From positions 1,674,001 through 1,738,000 of the forward strand of contig NZ_LT629784.1 of NCBI RefSeq assembly GCF_900105595.1: a DNA stretch of 64,000 nt, given 5' to 3'. The translations under genes were made by a program, and so were the position numbers. Source of the DNA: Stappia sp. ES.058 (GTDB lineage: Bacteria > Pseudomonadota > Alphaproteobacteria > Rhizobiales > Stappiaceae). Shown in pieces: positions 9,306 through 16,949 of this stretch. Under the pieces are notes generated by a model. It ran no database searches and was not told the DNA's origin. It was given only the letters and a program-made list of their open reading frames with translations. Position 1 is the stretch's first letter. Each line of letters begins with the position of its first letter.

Positions 9306-10927
9306 TCCTCACACCACTGAAGACAATCGAAACGCATCAGCAAAGCGGCATCTGGGGCCGGGTGACGCTCGATGCGCTGTTTCGCAAGACCGCCACGGCA
9401 CATCCCGACCGTCTCGCGCTTTGCGATCCGCAAGACCGCTCGGATGCGATGCAGGGCGCGCCGCGCCGGCTGACCTATGCGCAAGCCGATGAGGAAATCT
9501 CGAAGCTCGCCGCGTTCTATGCCGCCGTCGGCCTCACGCCCGACAATGTGGTCGGCCTGCAAAGCCCCAACACGGTGGAGGCGGTCATCGCCTTTCTCGC
9601 CGCCCTGCGCGCCGGCCTGGTGGTTGCCCCCTTGCCGCTGCACTGGCGCCAGAAGAACGTTCTGGAAGCGCTGTCGCGCGCCGGCGCGAAGGCGCTGGTT
9701 GCCGGCGAAGGCTTCGGCGGTCGCAACATCGGACATGAAGCCCGCGACACGGCGGCGGAAATGTTTTCGTTGCGCTTCGTCTTCGGCCTGGGAACCGAGG
9801 TCGCCGACGGGCTGATCGAGCTTTCGGAGGTGCTGAAGGAAGTACCGGCGGACATGACGCCGCCGCCCGGGCGGCGCGACCCCAATGCGGCGGACCATGT
9901 GGCGACCCTGACCTGGACCCACAGCACCAGCGGCGAGCCGCTTCCCATCGCCCGCAGCCACAATCAGTGGATCGCCGCCGGTCTGATGCCCTATCTGGAA
10001 CTCTCGCTCCCCCAGGCGCCGGTCACCGTGGTGCCCTATGCGCTCACCGGCATGGCCGGGATCGGCGCCGGCCTGATGCCATGGCTGTTGAGCGGCGGAA
10101 CGCTGCATCTCCATCACCCGCGTTCGCTGCGCAAGCTCGCCGCCCATGCCGATGCCGTCGATGCCGACATGGTGCTGTGCCCCGGCTCGCTGATGCCGCA
10201 ACTGGAACGGCGCATGACCAACGGCGACTGCCGGATCGTGCCAGTGTGGAACGCCCATTCGCCCGCCGCCACGCATCACCAGACCAATCGCGACGTGACC
10301 GACATCCACATCGCCGATGAATTCGCGATGATCGCGCGCAAGCGCGACGGCAGTGCCCTGCCCCGCCCCTTTGCTACCGGACACGTGACATCGCCGTCCA
10401 ACGCGCCGAATGGGCCGGCGCTTCTGGAAATCGCCGTAGACACCGAAAACCAGCCGAACACGCTCAAGGTGCGCGGCGCCATGGTGGCCGACAGCGCCTG
10501 GCCGGCCTGCAAGGTGCGCATCCCCACAGACAAGGCCGGCTACGTCGACACACTCCTGCCGCTGCGCCAGGGCGACAACGGCATCACCGCCTTTGGCGTG
10601 CCCGGCACATCGCTTCCAGGCGTTGCTTCGCTGCCCGCGCTCGATGCCCTTTTCGGCGCCTTTCCGGGTATGAAAGAGGCCGCCGCCTTCCTGGTCGAGG
10701 ATGGCATTCTGGGCGCAAGGCTGTATGCCGCGCTGGTGCCGCAACGCGGCCTGATGCTCGATGTCGAGGGCTTTTTCGCCTATCTGGACGCGGAATGCGC
10801 CGGGCTTGGCGAAATCCCTCACCGCATCCTGTCGCTCGCCGCCCTGCCACGCCGGGAAAACGGGACGGTCGACCGTGCCGCACTCACCCAGCGCGTGGAC
10901 CAGGGCCGCGCGGCGGCGGTTGCCTGA
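9302..10927 (+). CDS. Divergent adenylate-forming (ANL) family protein lacking catalytic residues
   Basis: This 541-residue protein has the overall build of acyl-CoA synthetases and peptide-synthetase A domains: an N-domain from about residue 20, a DNVVGLQSPN segment near 81-90, and a small C-terminal domain from about 425. The P-loop that normally reads TSGTTGxPK is TSGEPLPIA at 209-217. The TGD loop is not recognisable. The final lysine of PxxxxGK is a threonine (PRRENGT, 516-522). It therefore probably does not catalyse a normal adenylation. The start at 9302 overlaps the preceding stop, and a gene for a degenerate REC-GGDEF protein follows after five bases. Function unknown; a ligand-binding or scaffold role is possible. 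Confidence 0.75.
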   Translation: MILTPLKTIETHQQSGIWGRVTLDALFRKTATAHPDRLALCDPQDRSDAMQGAPRRLTYAQADEEISKLAAFYAAVGLTPDNVVGLQSPNTVEAVIAFLAALRAGLVVAPLPLHWRQKNVLEALSRAGAKALVAGEGFGGRNIGHEARDTAAEMFSLRFVFGLGTEVADGLIELSEVLKEVPADMTPPPGRRDPNAADHVATLTWTHSTSGEPLPIARSHNQWIAAGLMPYLELSLPQAPVTVVPYALTGMAGIGAGLMPWLLSGGTLHLHHPRSLRKLAAHADAVDADMVLCPGSLMPQLERRMTNGDCRIVPVWNAHSPAATHHQTNRDVTDIHIADEFAMIARKRDGSALPRPFATGHVTSPSNAPNGPALLEIAVDTENQPNTLKVRGAMVADSAWPACKVRIPTDKAGYVDTLLPLRQGDNGITAFGVPGTSLPGVASLPALDALFGAFPGMKEAAAFLVEDGILGARLYAALVPQRGLMLDVEGFFAYLDAECAGLGEIPHRILSLAALPRRENGTVDRAALTQRVDQGRAAAVA

Positions 10928-10932
10928 GCGCC

Positions 10933-12129
10933 ATGGCGCCGGACGACAGACACCCCGCACCCTTCATCGCGCTTGCGCGTGGCGGCACCACCGATGCCCC
11001 GCGCGCCGATGCGCTTTGCGCGGCCTGGCGCGATGGTCCGGTGCTGGACCTCGACACGGCCGAGCGCATTTGGGCGGCGAACGCGCTTGCCCCCGATGCG
11101 CTTGTTTATCTTGCCGGCGATGCTCCCGACCCGTCAGCCCTCGCCCGGCTTGAGCGATTGCGCCGCCACATCCGCGCTGCGGGCGTCGGTGTGCCGCTGA
11201 TCGTCGAAACGCACAAGGGGGCGAAGGCCGGTTGGCTGCGTCTGCCGGATGCGTTCATGTTGCCGCAGATGACGCCGGAGACGATGGCGGGACGGGTACG
11301 CGAGACCCTGCGCCAATCAGTCCGAATGGAGGAGGCCCGCCTACGCCGCATGGCACTTGGGCCGTTTCCCGCCGAGGGGCCCCAAGCCACGGCGCGCACG
11401 GGCGGCCTGATGGTGGCGGGCATGAGCCAGCACGCGGGAGCCGCCCTCGCGCAGGCCGGCGTCGCCGTCGATCTCGACGGCGTGCTGTCTCCCCACACGG
11501 TCTGTACCCGGCTTAATAGTGCGGGAAGCCATGCCCTGTTCATCGATCTTCCGCTGGAGCGCGCGCTCGATGTACTCCAGCGCGTAGCCGCCGATCCGCG
11601 TCACGTCAGCCTGCCGGTGCTGGCGATGGCCACGACCGCCGATGAAACCGACGCGCTGTGCGCAGCCGGATGCGGCGATGTTGTCCTGCGCACCGCGGAT
11701 CCGGCGGATCTTGGCATCCGGCTCCGCGTGCTTCTCGCCGCCGGCGCGCGCCGCCGGCTTTCAACCAACGCTCTCCGCCGGTTTCGCTCGATCTATCTGG
11801 AAGAGGGCGCGCTTCTGCCCCGAGCGCGCTACGATGCCTATCTGGCGCGCCTGACGGCGACCTTGCGCACGCGCGGCCGCGCACCGCTGGTCAGGACGCT
11901 GGAGGATCTCCATCCGGCGCCCCTGCCCGCGCGCGCCGCCAACGACGATCCGCTCGCGCCCGTCGTCGGCGATCCTGTCCGTTCGACGATCCTTGCCGCA
12001 TCGCGCGAGGAGGATTTTGTTGCTAGGGTGGACGGGCACGGCGATATGATCGTGCTTCGCGACGCACAGGCCGCTGCCGGCCTCATGCGCCGCGTTGGTG
12101 CGATTGTGGCCTCAACCAGTTTCGTGTGA
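10933..12129 (+). CDS. Degenerate PleD-like protein (REC-REC-GGDEF remnant)
   Basis: I did not recognise this 398-residue protein at once. Its layout follows PleD. Residues 35-130 look like a receiver domain that lacks the acceptor aspartate. Residues 155-275 look like a second receiver: FIDLPL at 203-208 has a possible acceptor D205, and the usual lysine-proline (KP) is replaced by TADP at 254-257. Residues 295-395 resemble the end of a GGDEF domain, where EDFVARVDGHGD (360-371) sits where DxVARxGGDEF is expected. It should not synthesise cyclic-di-GMP. The ATG lies five bases after the preceding stop, so the two are co-transcribed. A structure-based search is needed to confirm the fold. Confidence 0.65.
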   Translation: MAPDDRHPAPFIALARGGTTDAPRADALCAAWRDGPVLDLDTAERIWAANALAPDALVYLAGDAPDPSALARLERLRRHIRAAGVGVPLIVETHKGAKAGWLRLPDAFMLPQMTPETMAGRVRETLRQSVRMEEARLRRMALGPFPAEGPQATARTGGLMVAGMSQHAGAALAQAGVAVDLDGVLSPHTVCTRLNSAGSHALFIDLPLERALDVLQRVAADPRHVSLPVLAMATTADETDALCAAGCGDVVLRTADPADLGIRLRVLLAAGARRRLSTNALRRFRSIYLEEGALLPRARYDAYLARLTATLRTRGRAPLVRTLEDLHPAPLPARAANDDPLAPVVGDPVRSTILAASREEDFVARVDGHGDMIVLRDAQAAAGLMRRVGAIVASTSFV

Positions 12130-12180
12130 CCGTTTGCAAGCACGCAGAACAACATCCGAACCACCGGAAAGGACCAGCGG

Positions 12181-12837
12181 ATGGATCAAGCAGACCCGAT
12201 GCACATCGATATCGTTTCCGACGTCATGTGCCCGTGGTGCTACATCGGCAAGCGCCGCCTGGAAAAGGCGCTCGCCACCTTGCCCGAAATCCCGGTCAAG
12301 CTGCGCTGGCTGCCGTTCCAGCTCGACGAAACGCTGCCGCGCGAGGGCAAGGACCGCCAGACCTATCTGAACGAGAAGTTCGGCGGCCCCGACCGGGCCG
12401 AGGAAGTCTACGCCCCGATCCGCGACGCCGGCGCCGCCGAGGGCATCCCCTTCGCCTTCGACAAGATCCAGGTGTCCCCGAACACGCTCGACTGCCACCG
12501 GCTGATCCTGTGGGCGCGCGCCGACAACGCCCAAAGCGAAATGGCCGAACGACTGTTTCAGATGTATTTCCTGGAAGGCGCGGACCTGACCGACCGCGCG
12601 ACGCTGATCCAGGCCTCCGCCGACGTCGGCATGATGTCGGACCTGGTGGCGGAGCTGCTGCCGACGGATTCCGACATCGACAAGATCCGCAAGGATCTCG
12701 ACAAGGCCCGCGAGATCGGCGTGACCGGCGTTCCGGCCTTCATTATCGACGAGCGCTTTCTCGTCATGGGTGCGGAAAAACCGGAAACCCTCGCCGCCGC
12801 GATCAAACACGCCCACGAGACAAAGCCCGGCGACTGA
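12181..12837 (+). CDS. DsbA-family oxidoreductase (FrnE-like)
   Basis: This is a 218-residue thioredoxin-fold protein with the redox motif CPWC at residues 17-20, followed by YIGKRRLEKAL. The helical insertion in the middle and GVTGVPAFIIDERFLVMGA near 180-198, containing the cis-proline (V-P), are typical of FrnE/2-hydroxychromene-carboxylate-isomerase-like DsbA proteins. There is no signal peptide, so it acts in the cytoplasm. It is co-directional with the preceding gene, and 51 bases separate them. A hairpin overlaps its stop codon. Its place before methanethiol oxidase may reflect redox or thiol chemistry, but that is inference. Confidence 0.88.
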   Translation: MDQADPMHIDIVSDVMCPWCYIGKRRLEKALATLPEIPVKLRWLPFQLDETLPREGKDRQTYLNEKFGGPDRAEEVYAPIRDAGAAEGIPFAFDKIQVSPNTLDCHRLILWARADNAQSEMAERLFQMYFLEGADLTDRATLIQASADVGMMSDLVAELLPTDSDIDKIRKDLDKAREIGVTGVPAFIIDERFLVMGAEKPETLAAAIKHAHETKPGD

Positions 12838-12845
12838 CGCCGGGC
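12825..12845 (+). terminator. Hairpin overlapping the stop codon of the DsbA-family gene
   Basis: A perfect eight-base-pair GC stem (12825-12832 with 12838-12845) encloses a five-base loop that contains most of the stop codon. There is no T-run after it, so it may be a weak or Rho-assisted terminator or an mRNA 3' stabiliser. Confidence 0.4.
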
Positions 12846-12903
12846 AGTCGGCAACACCACCTCCCCATTGCCTTTCGACGGACGAATCGGATCGTTTCTC
12901 CGC

Positions 12904-12923
12904 GTGTGAAAACTGTGTCACAC
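12904..12923. promoter_or_regulatory. Palindromic operator-like site upstream of methanethiol oxidase
   Basis: The inverted repeat GTGTGA-N8-TCACAC is centred about 100 bases upstream of the mtoX start. The half site resembles that of CRP/FNR-family regulators, but the eight-base spacer is two longer than the usual CRP site, so the binding protein cannot be named. Confidence 0.3.
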
Positions 12924-12976
12924 TCCTCTCACGGGCGCCCGAAACAAGCTCAAAAAGACACTTGGCGCCCAGACAC

Positions 12977-13001
12977 TGGCCAGATCCTGGCCAGATCCTG
13001 G
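12977..13001 (+). repeat. Tandem duplication of an 11-base unit
   Basis: The unit TGGCCAGATCC occurs twice in direct succession, followed by the first three bases of a third copy. It lies immediately before the ribosome binding site (GGAGGAG, 13001-13007) of the methanethiol oxidase gene. Confidence 0.7.
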
Positions 13002-13013
13002 GAGGAGCCGGTA

Positions 13014-14414
13014 ATGACGTTGAGACCCGATCCCACATTTCACGCGACCCCGAAACTCGCCATGCAGGCGCCGGCGGAAACGCTCGCCTTCACGCTCATG
13101 CTGAGCCCCGACGCCTCGCAGCCGGACGGGCTGGCGGTTGTCGACGTCGACCCGAAATCGCCGACCTACGGCGAGATCGTCCATAAGCTCCTCATGCCCA
13201 ACACGGGCGACGAGTTTCACCACTTCGGCTGGAATGCCTGTTCCTCGGCGCTGTCGCCGCTCACGGGACACGCCTTTCTCAAGCGGCGCTACCTGATCAT
13301 CCCCGGCATCCGCTCCTCGCGCATCTATGTGATCGACGTGAAGGAGCCGCTCAAGGCCAAGATCCACAAGATCATCGAACCGGAGGAAGTCTTCGCCAAG
13401 ACCGGCTATTCGCGCCCGCACACCATCCATTGCGGCCCGGAAGGGATCTATGTCTCCACCCTTGGCGGCGGCGGCGCGGACGGCACCGACGGGCCGCCCG
13501 GCATCTTCATCATGGACTGCGAGACCTTCGACATCCTCGGCCGCTACGAGATGGACCGGGGCAAGCAGGACAAGCACTATGATTTCTGGTGGAACCTGCC
13601 GCGCGACTACATGATCAGCTCCGAATGGGGCCTGCCGCCGCAGTTCGAGAACGGCATCGTCGCCGAGGATCTTTTGTCGAACAAATACGGCCACAGCATC
13701 CACTTCTGGAACCTGCGCGAGCGGCGCAACGTGCAGACCATCGATCTCGGCGAAAACCACCAGATGGCGCTGGAAATCCGCCCCGCCCACGATCCGGCCA
13801 AGGACTACGGCTTTTGCGGCGTGGTGGTCGACACCACCAACCTGCAGGGCGCGATCTTCACCTGGTGGCGCAAGGCCGACGGCACCTTCGACGCGAAAAA
13901 GACCCTCACCATCGACCCGCGCCCGGAGTCGGCAGAAAACCTGCCGCCGCTCCTGCAGGGTTTCGCCGCCGTCCCGCCGCTCGTCACCGACATCGACCTC
14001 AGCCTCGACGACAAATATCTCTATGTCGCCTGCTGGGGCCTGGGCGAGATGCATCAATACGACGTCTCCGACCCGATGAACCCGACGCTTGCCGGCAAGG
14101 TGGAGATCGGCGGCATCGCGCGCGGCAAAGCCCATCCGAACGGCAAGCCCTTCGCCTACGGTCCGCAGATGGTGGAGGTCAGCCGCGACGGCAAGCGCGT
14201 CTACTGGACCAACTCACTCTATTCGACCTGGGACGACCAGTTCTATCCCGACGACGAGGGCGGGCAGATGGTCATGGCCCATGTCGGCGAGAACGGCGGC
14301 CTGACGCTCGCCGAGGATTTCTACGTCGACTTCCCGAAGGGCTACCGCAGCCACCAGATCCGGCTGGAGGGCGGCGACTGTTCGACCGACAGTTTCTGCT
14401 ACCCCTCCGTCTGA
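13014..14414 (+). CDS. mtoX: Methanethiol oxidase (selenium-binding protein 56 family)
   Basis: This is a 466-residue SBP56 beta-propeller protein. Bacterial members oxidise methanethiol to formaldehyde, hydrogen sulfide and hydrogen peroxide. Hallmark segments are GDEFHHFGWNACSS near residue 63, SRPHTIHCGPEGIYVSTLGG, the DFWWNLPRDYMISSEWG region near 190, and the C-terminal YRSHQIRLEGGDCSTDSFCYPS. The histidines in these segments are candidate copper ligands. The start at 13014 has GGAGGAG six bases upstream. No Sec or Tat signal is visible, although periplasmic homologues are known. The usual partners, an SCO-like copper chaperone and MauG, are absent. Instead a small membrane protein gene starts three bases after the stop. 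Confidence 0.88.
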   Translation: MTLRPDPTFHATPKLAMQAPAETLAFTLMLSPDASQPDGLAVVDVDPKSPTYGEIVHKLLMPNTGDEFHHFGWNACSSALSPLTGHAFLKRRYLIIPGIRSSRIYVIDVKEPLKAKIHKIIEPEEVFAKTGYSRPHTIHCGPEGIYVSTLGGGGADGTDGPPGIFIMDCETFDILGRYEMDRGKQDKHYDFWWNLPRDYMISSEWGLPPQFENGIVAEDLLSNKYGHSIHFWNLRERRNVQTIDLGENHQMALEIRPAHDPAKDYGFCGVVVDTTNLQGAIFTWWRKADGTFDAKKTLTIDPRPESAENLPPLLQGFAAVPPLVTDIDLSLDDKYLYVACWGLGEMHQYDVSDPMNPTLAGKVEIGGIARGKAHPNGKPFAYGPQMVEVSRDGKRVYWTNSLYSTWDDQFYPDDEGGQMVMAHVGENGGLTLAEDFYVDFPKGYRSHQIRLEGGDCSTDSFCYPSV

Positions 14415-14417
14415 CGC

Positions 14418-15077
14418 ATGGCGGAAATGGACACGGCGGCGGCGCTCTGGGGCGCCGTCGTCGCCTCCGGCATCTATCACGGGGTCAATCCGGGCATGGG
14501 ATGGCCGCTCGCCGTCTCGGCCGCCTTGATGGACCGGACCCACGGCAGCCTTTACAAGGCGCTGGCGGCCTTGGCCTGCGGGCATCTTCTCGCCATGACG
14601 GCGGTCCTACTCCCCTTTTCCGCGCTTCTGGTGCTGGCGGACTGGCAGCGCGAAATCCAGATCGCCGCCGCCTGCCTCGTCATCGCGCTCGGGATCTATC
14701 TGCTGATCAACCGACGGCACCCGCGCTTTCTCGCCCGCGTGCCGCCGACACGGCTTGCGCTCTGGTCCTTCCTCGTCGCCATGGCCCATGGTGCGGGACT
14801 GATGCTGGTGCCGATTTATCTGGGCATCTGCCGGACGGTCGAGACGGACGCCGGCCACGCCGCCGCCTCCAGCCTGATGACGGGCAATGCGGGTATCGCC
14901 CTGGCCGTCGCGCTCGCCCACACCCTCGCCATGGCGCTGTCCGGCGGCCTCCTCGCCGCCGGCGTCTACCACTGGCTCGGCCTCAAGTTCCTGTCGAGGA
15001 GCTGGTTCAATCTGGATCTGGTCTGGGCGGTGAGCCTGATATTGGTTGGCGGGATATCGCTGAGGTTTGTGTGGTGA
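14418..15077 (+). CDS. Hypothetical integral membrane protein beside mtoX
   Basis: This 219-residue protein has about six hydrophobic helices. Near the N-terminus it has GIYHGVNPGMGWPLA and in the middle MAHGAGLMLVP, so a histidine-glycine pair recurs in two halves. That is reminiscent of nickel/cobalt or UreH-like transporters, but the similarity is too weak to assign. The start is three bases after the mtoX stop, so translation is probably coupled. The pairing suggests metal supply for, or export linked to, the SBP56 enzyme, which is only inference. The stop codon at 15075-15077 coincides with an abrupt change to extremely AT-rich DNA. Confidence 0.75.
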   Translation: MAEMDTAAALWGAVVASGIYHGVNPGMGWPLAVSAALMDRTHGSLYKALAALACGHLLAMTAVLLPFSALLVLADWQREIQIAAACLVIALGIYLLINRRHPRFLARVPPTRLALWSFLVAMAHGAGLMLVPIYLGICRTVETDAGHAAASSLMTGNAGIALAVALAHTLAMALSGGLLAAGVYHWLGLKFLSRSWFNLDLVWAVSLILVGGISLRFVW

Positions 15078-15307
15078 GGGGCTTCAAATTCACAGAATTC
15101 AAAAGGAAGAAAAGCAGAATATACAATCAACTAAAATATACGTCAAAATATAAATATTTACATAAATATTACATCAATAAACCAAATATAATTCTTGAAA
15201 TCAAAGAAAATCAAAAATTTTATCGTAATAATTTACAAAATTTATTTGAAATACATAATATGAAATATAATTCGAATAAATTTTTATCCAACCATATTGA
15301 CTTCTAA
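15074..15307 (+). other. Extremely AT-rich tract with a 77-codon open frame (doubtful gene or remnant)
   Basis: From about 15100 the sequence drops to very low GC: 28 of 180 bases at 15121-15300 are G or C. Even so, one frame stays open from a GTG at 15074, which overlaps the membrane protein stop as GTGA, to a stop at 15305-15307. The predicted peptide is rich in lysine, asparagine, tyrosine and isoleucine and resembles no family I know. It has no separate ribosome binding site. It could be the tail of a foreign AT-rich gene, or a chance frame. It overlaps the 3' end of the opposite-strand gene by 24 bases. Confidence 0.25.
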
Positions 15308-15748
15308 CTTATTGGCTGCATCCAATAATGGCTGCAAGGCTTTGGTTGCATCGAACCAATGAACGATCAATGTAGTTGGCGCAGGCAGAATTGAGAGCGC
15401 AACGATAATAACGGATAATTGAGGGTTGATAGACATGGAATTTAAATAAGATATCGATATTAGGATTATCGTCAATATGGCTGATACTATCGAATTTACA
15501 AATACGTACTTTTTATAATCGCTAAATAGCTGGATCTTAAATACATCGAATCGACTTAGGATAGATGTGAATTCTTCAATGTGCTCTTTTGATGGGGGGG
15601 AGCTCGGATCATCGACTAAGGACTTAATGCGCTCAATCGACCGAATCATCGGCTGAAGTCCAATCTCCCCATACATCTGCAGAAGGGCGGTGCCAAGATG
15701 GAGCCCGACTCCCAGTTGGACGACGCTAGAGAAATCACCAAATGTCAT
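15284..15748 (-). CDS. Hypothetical membrane protein in low-GC island
   Basis: This is a 154-residue protein of unknown function. A semi-hydrophobic N-terminal helix (residues 8-30) is followed by a charged helical region to about 75 and two clear transmembrane helices at about 81-103 and 110-131, ending in a short cytoplasmic tail. It is divergent from the HTH-ImmA/IrrE gene: its ATG at 15748 lies less than 40 bases from that gene's likely start, so the two share a control region. Codon use is AT-rich, like the rest of the island and unlike the chromosome around it. It could be a membrane effector or accessory of the neighbouring module, but nothing proves this. Confidence 0.65.
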   Translation of the reverse strand: MTFGDFSSVVQLGVGLHLGTALLQMYGEIGLQPMIRSIERIKSLVDDPSSPPSKEHIEEFTSILSRFDVFKIQLFSDYKKYVFVNSIVSAILTIILISISYLNSMSINPQLSVIIVALSILPAPTTLIVHWFDATKALQPLLDAANKLEVNMVG

Positions 15749-15776
15749 ATTCAGCCTTAAAAGTTTGGACCAGAAA

Positions 15777-16949
15777 TTGACTTACAACCCTACTATACTC
15801 CGCAAGGCTCTCACGGCACGATCGATGAGCCTAGGAGAATTGTCAAAGCGACTTGGAATCGACATTGCCGTTCTGCGCAATGAAGTTGAAGGCAAGTCTG
15901 AACCTAAATTCGGCTTGATTGGCAAGATTGCCCATGAACTATCTCTGCCCAAATACGCCTTCTTTATGTCAAGACCGCCTCATCTTAACGAAACGCTGCC
16001 TGATTTTAGGTCTAACCAACCAGAATCAAATCTAAAATCACGACAGACTGTTGAAGCCATACAGTTTGCGCAAGGCATCCAACAGACAGCTATCGCCCTA
16101 GCAGATGAGACAGTTAGTGACCTTCCGCATTTTTCAAAAACCACCGTACAGGCAATTGATGATTATGCGGAATCAGTCCGAAAATATTTTGGAATAACGG
16201 TTGAGGATCAGCGTGACGCGAGCGACGCCAAACAATTTTATAATATATGCAGAAGAAAGATCGAAGAAAAAGGGATATACATACTGCATGCTAGCTTTCC
16301 GTCTGAGGATGGTAGCGGTTTCTGTCTCGCCCACGAAAAGCATCCGATAATTGTCGTCAACACAAAAGATCAGACCCGTGCACGACGCCTTTTTACGCTA
16401 ATTCACGAGTTAGCACATGTATTGATGGGAAAGAGTGGGATTTCTGACCCATTTATCGCGAAAAATTCTATAGAGAAGCGTTGCAATCGGTTTGCTGGGG
16501 CTTTCCTCGCCCCTAAGGCATTCATTGCCAGTCTATTAAAAAATATTAACCCTCCCAGAAAACCAGATGTTGATGATGTTGCATCGATATCTCGCCGTTT
16601 GAAACTAAGTCAAGAAGCATCTGTTCTTCGATTGGAGCAGGTTGGCGTTTTTGATAAAGGGAGCCATTTGTCGTGGCTCGCCACCGTAAAAAGTAGAGGC
16701 GGCAATCCAGACTACTCCGAGAAGGGTGGCGGGAGCGGTGGACCGCCCCCACAAGAAAAAACAAAATTGGCGAAATATGGGTTTCGGTTCGCAGAAGTAT
16801 TTTCACCTCTCCTTGCTAATGGTAGAATCGATCAAATCCACCTTTTTCGAAGAACTGGACTAAAACCAACGTATCAAAAAGCGTATTTTGACTATGCCAA
16901 CGCTCTGAGAAGCGACCATTCTATTGATTTGGATATTGAAGATGAGTAA
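15777..16949 (+). CDS. XRE-type HTH and ImmA/IrrE metallopeptidase fusion
   Basis: This 390-residue protein has an N-terminal helix-turn-helix (about residues 1-65, with SLGELSKRLGID) fused to an ImmA/IrrE (DUF955) zinc-peptidase domain with HELAH at 210-214. ImmA proteases cleave repressors in mobile elements, and such HTH-ImmA proteins serve as antitoxin-like or regulatory partners. The start is uncertain: TTG at 15777 gives MTYNPTILRKAL, the usual family opening, and another TTG lies at 15765. A flexible glycine-proline stretch (SEKGGGSGGPPPQ) lies near 317-329. Its 3' end overlaps the next gene by eight bases. Base composition is about 40 percent GC, unlike the flanks. Confidence 0.8.
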   Translation: MTYNPTILRKALTARSMSLGELSKRLGIDIAVLRNEVEGKSEPKFGLIGKIAHELSLPKYAFFMSRPPHLNETLPDFRSNQPESNLKSRQTVEAIQFAQGIQQTAIALADETVSDLPHFSKTTVQAIDDYAESVRKYFGITVEDQRDASDAKQFYNICRRKIEEKGIYILHASFPSEDGSGFCLAHEKHPIIVVNTKDQTRARRLFTLIHELAHVLMGKSGISDPFIAKNSIEKRCNRFAGAFLAPKAFIASLLKNINPPRKPDVDDVASISRRLKLSQEASVLRLEQVGVFDKGSHLSWLATVKSRGGNPDYSEKGGGSGGPPPQEKTKLAKYGFRFAEVFSPLLANGRIDQIHLFRRTGLKPTYQKAYFDYANALRSDHSIDLDIEDE

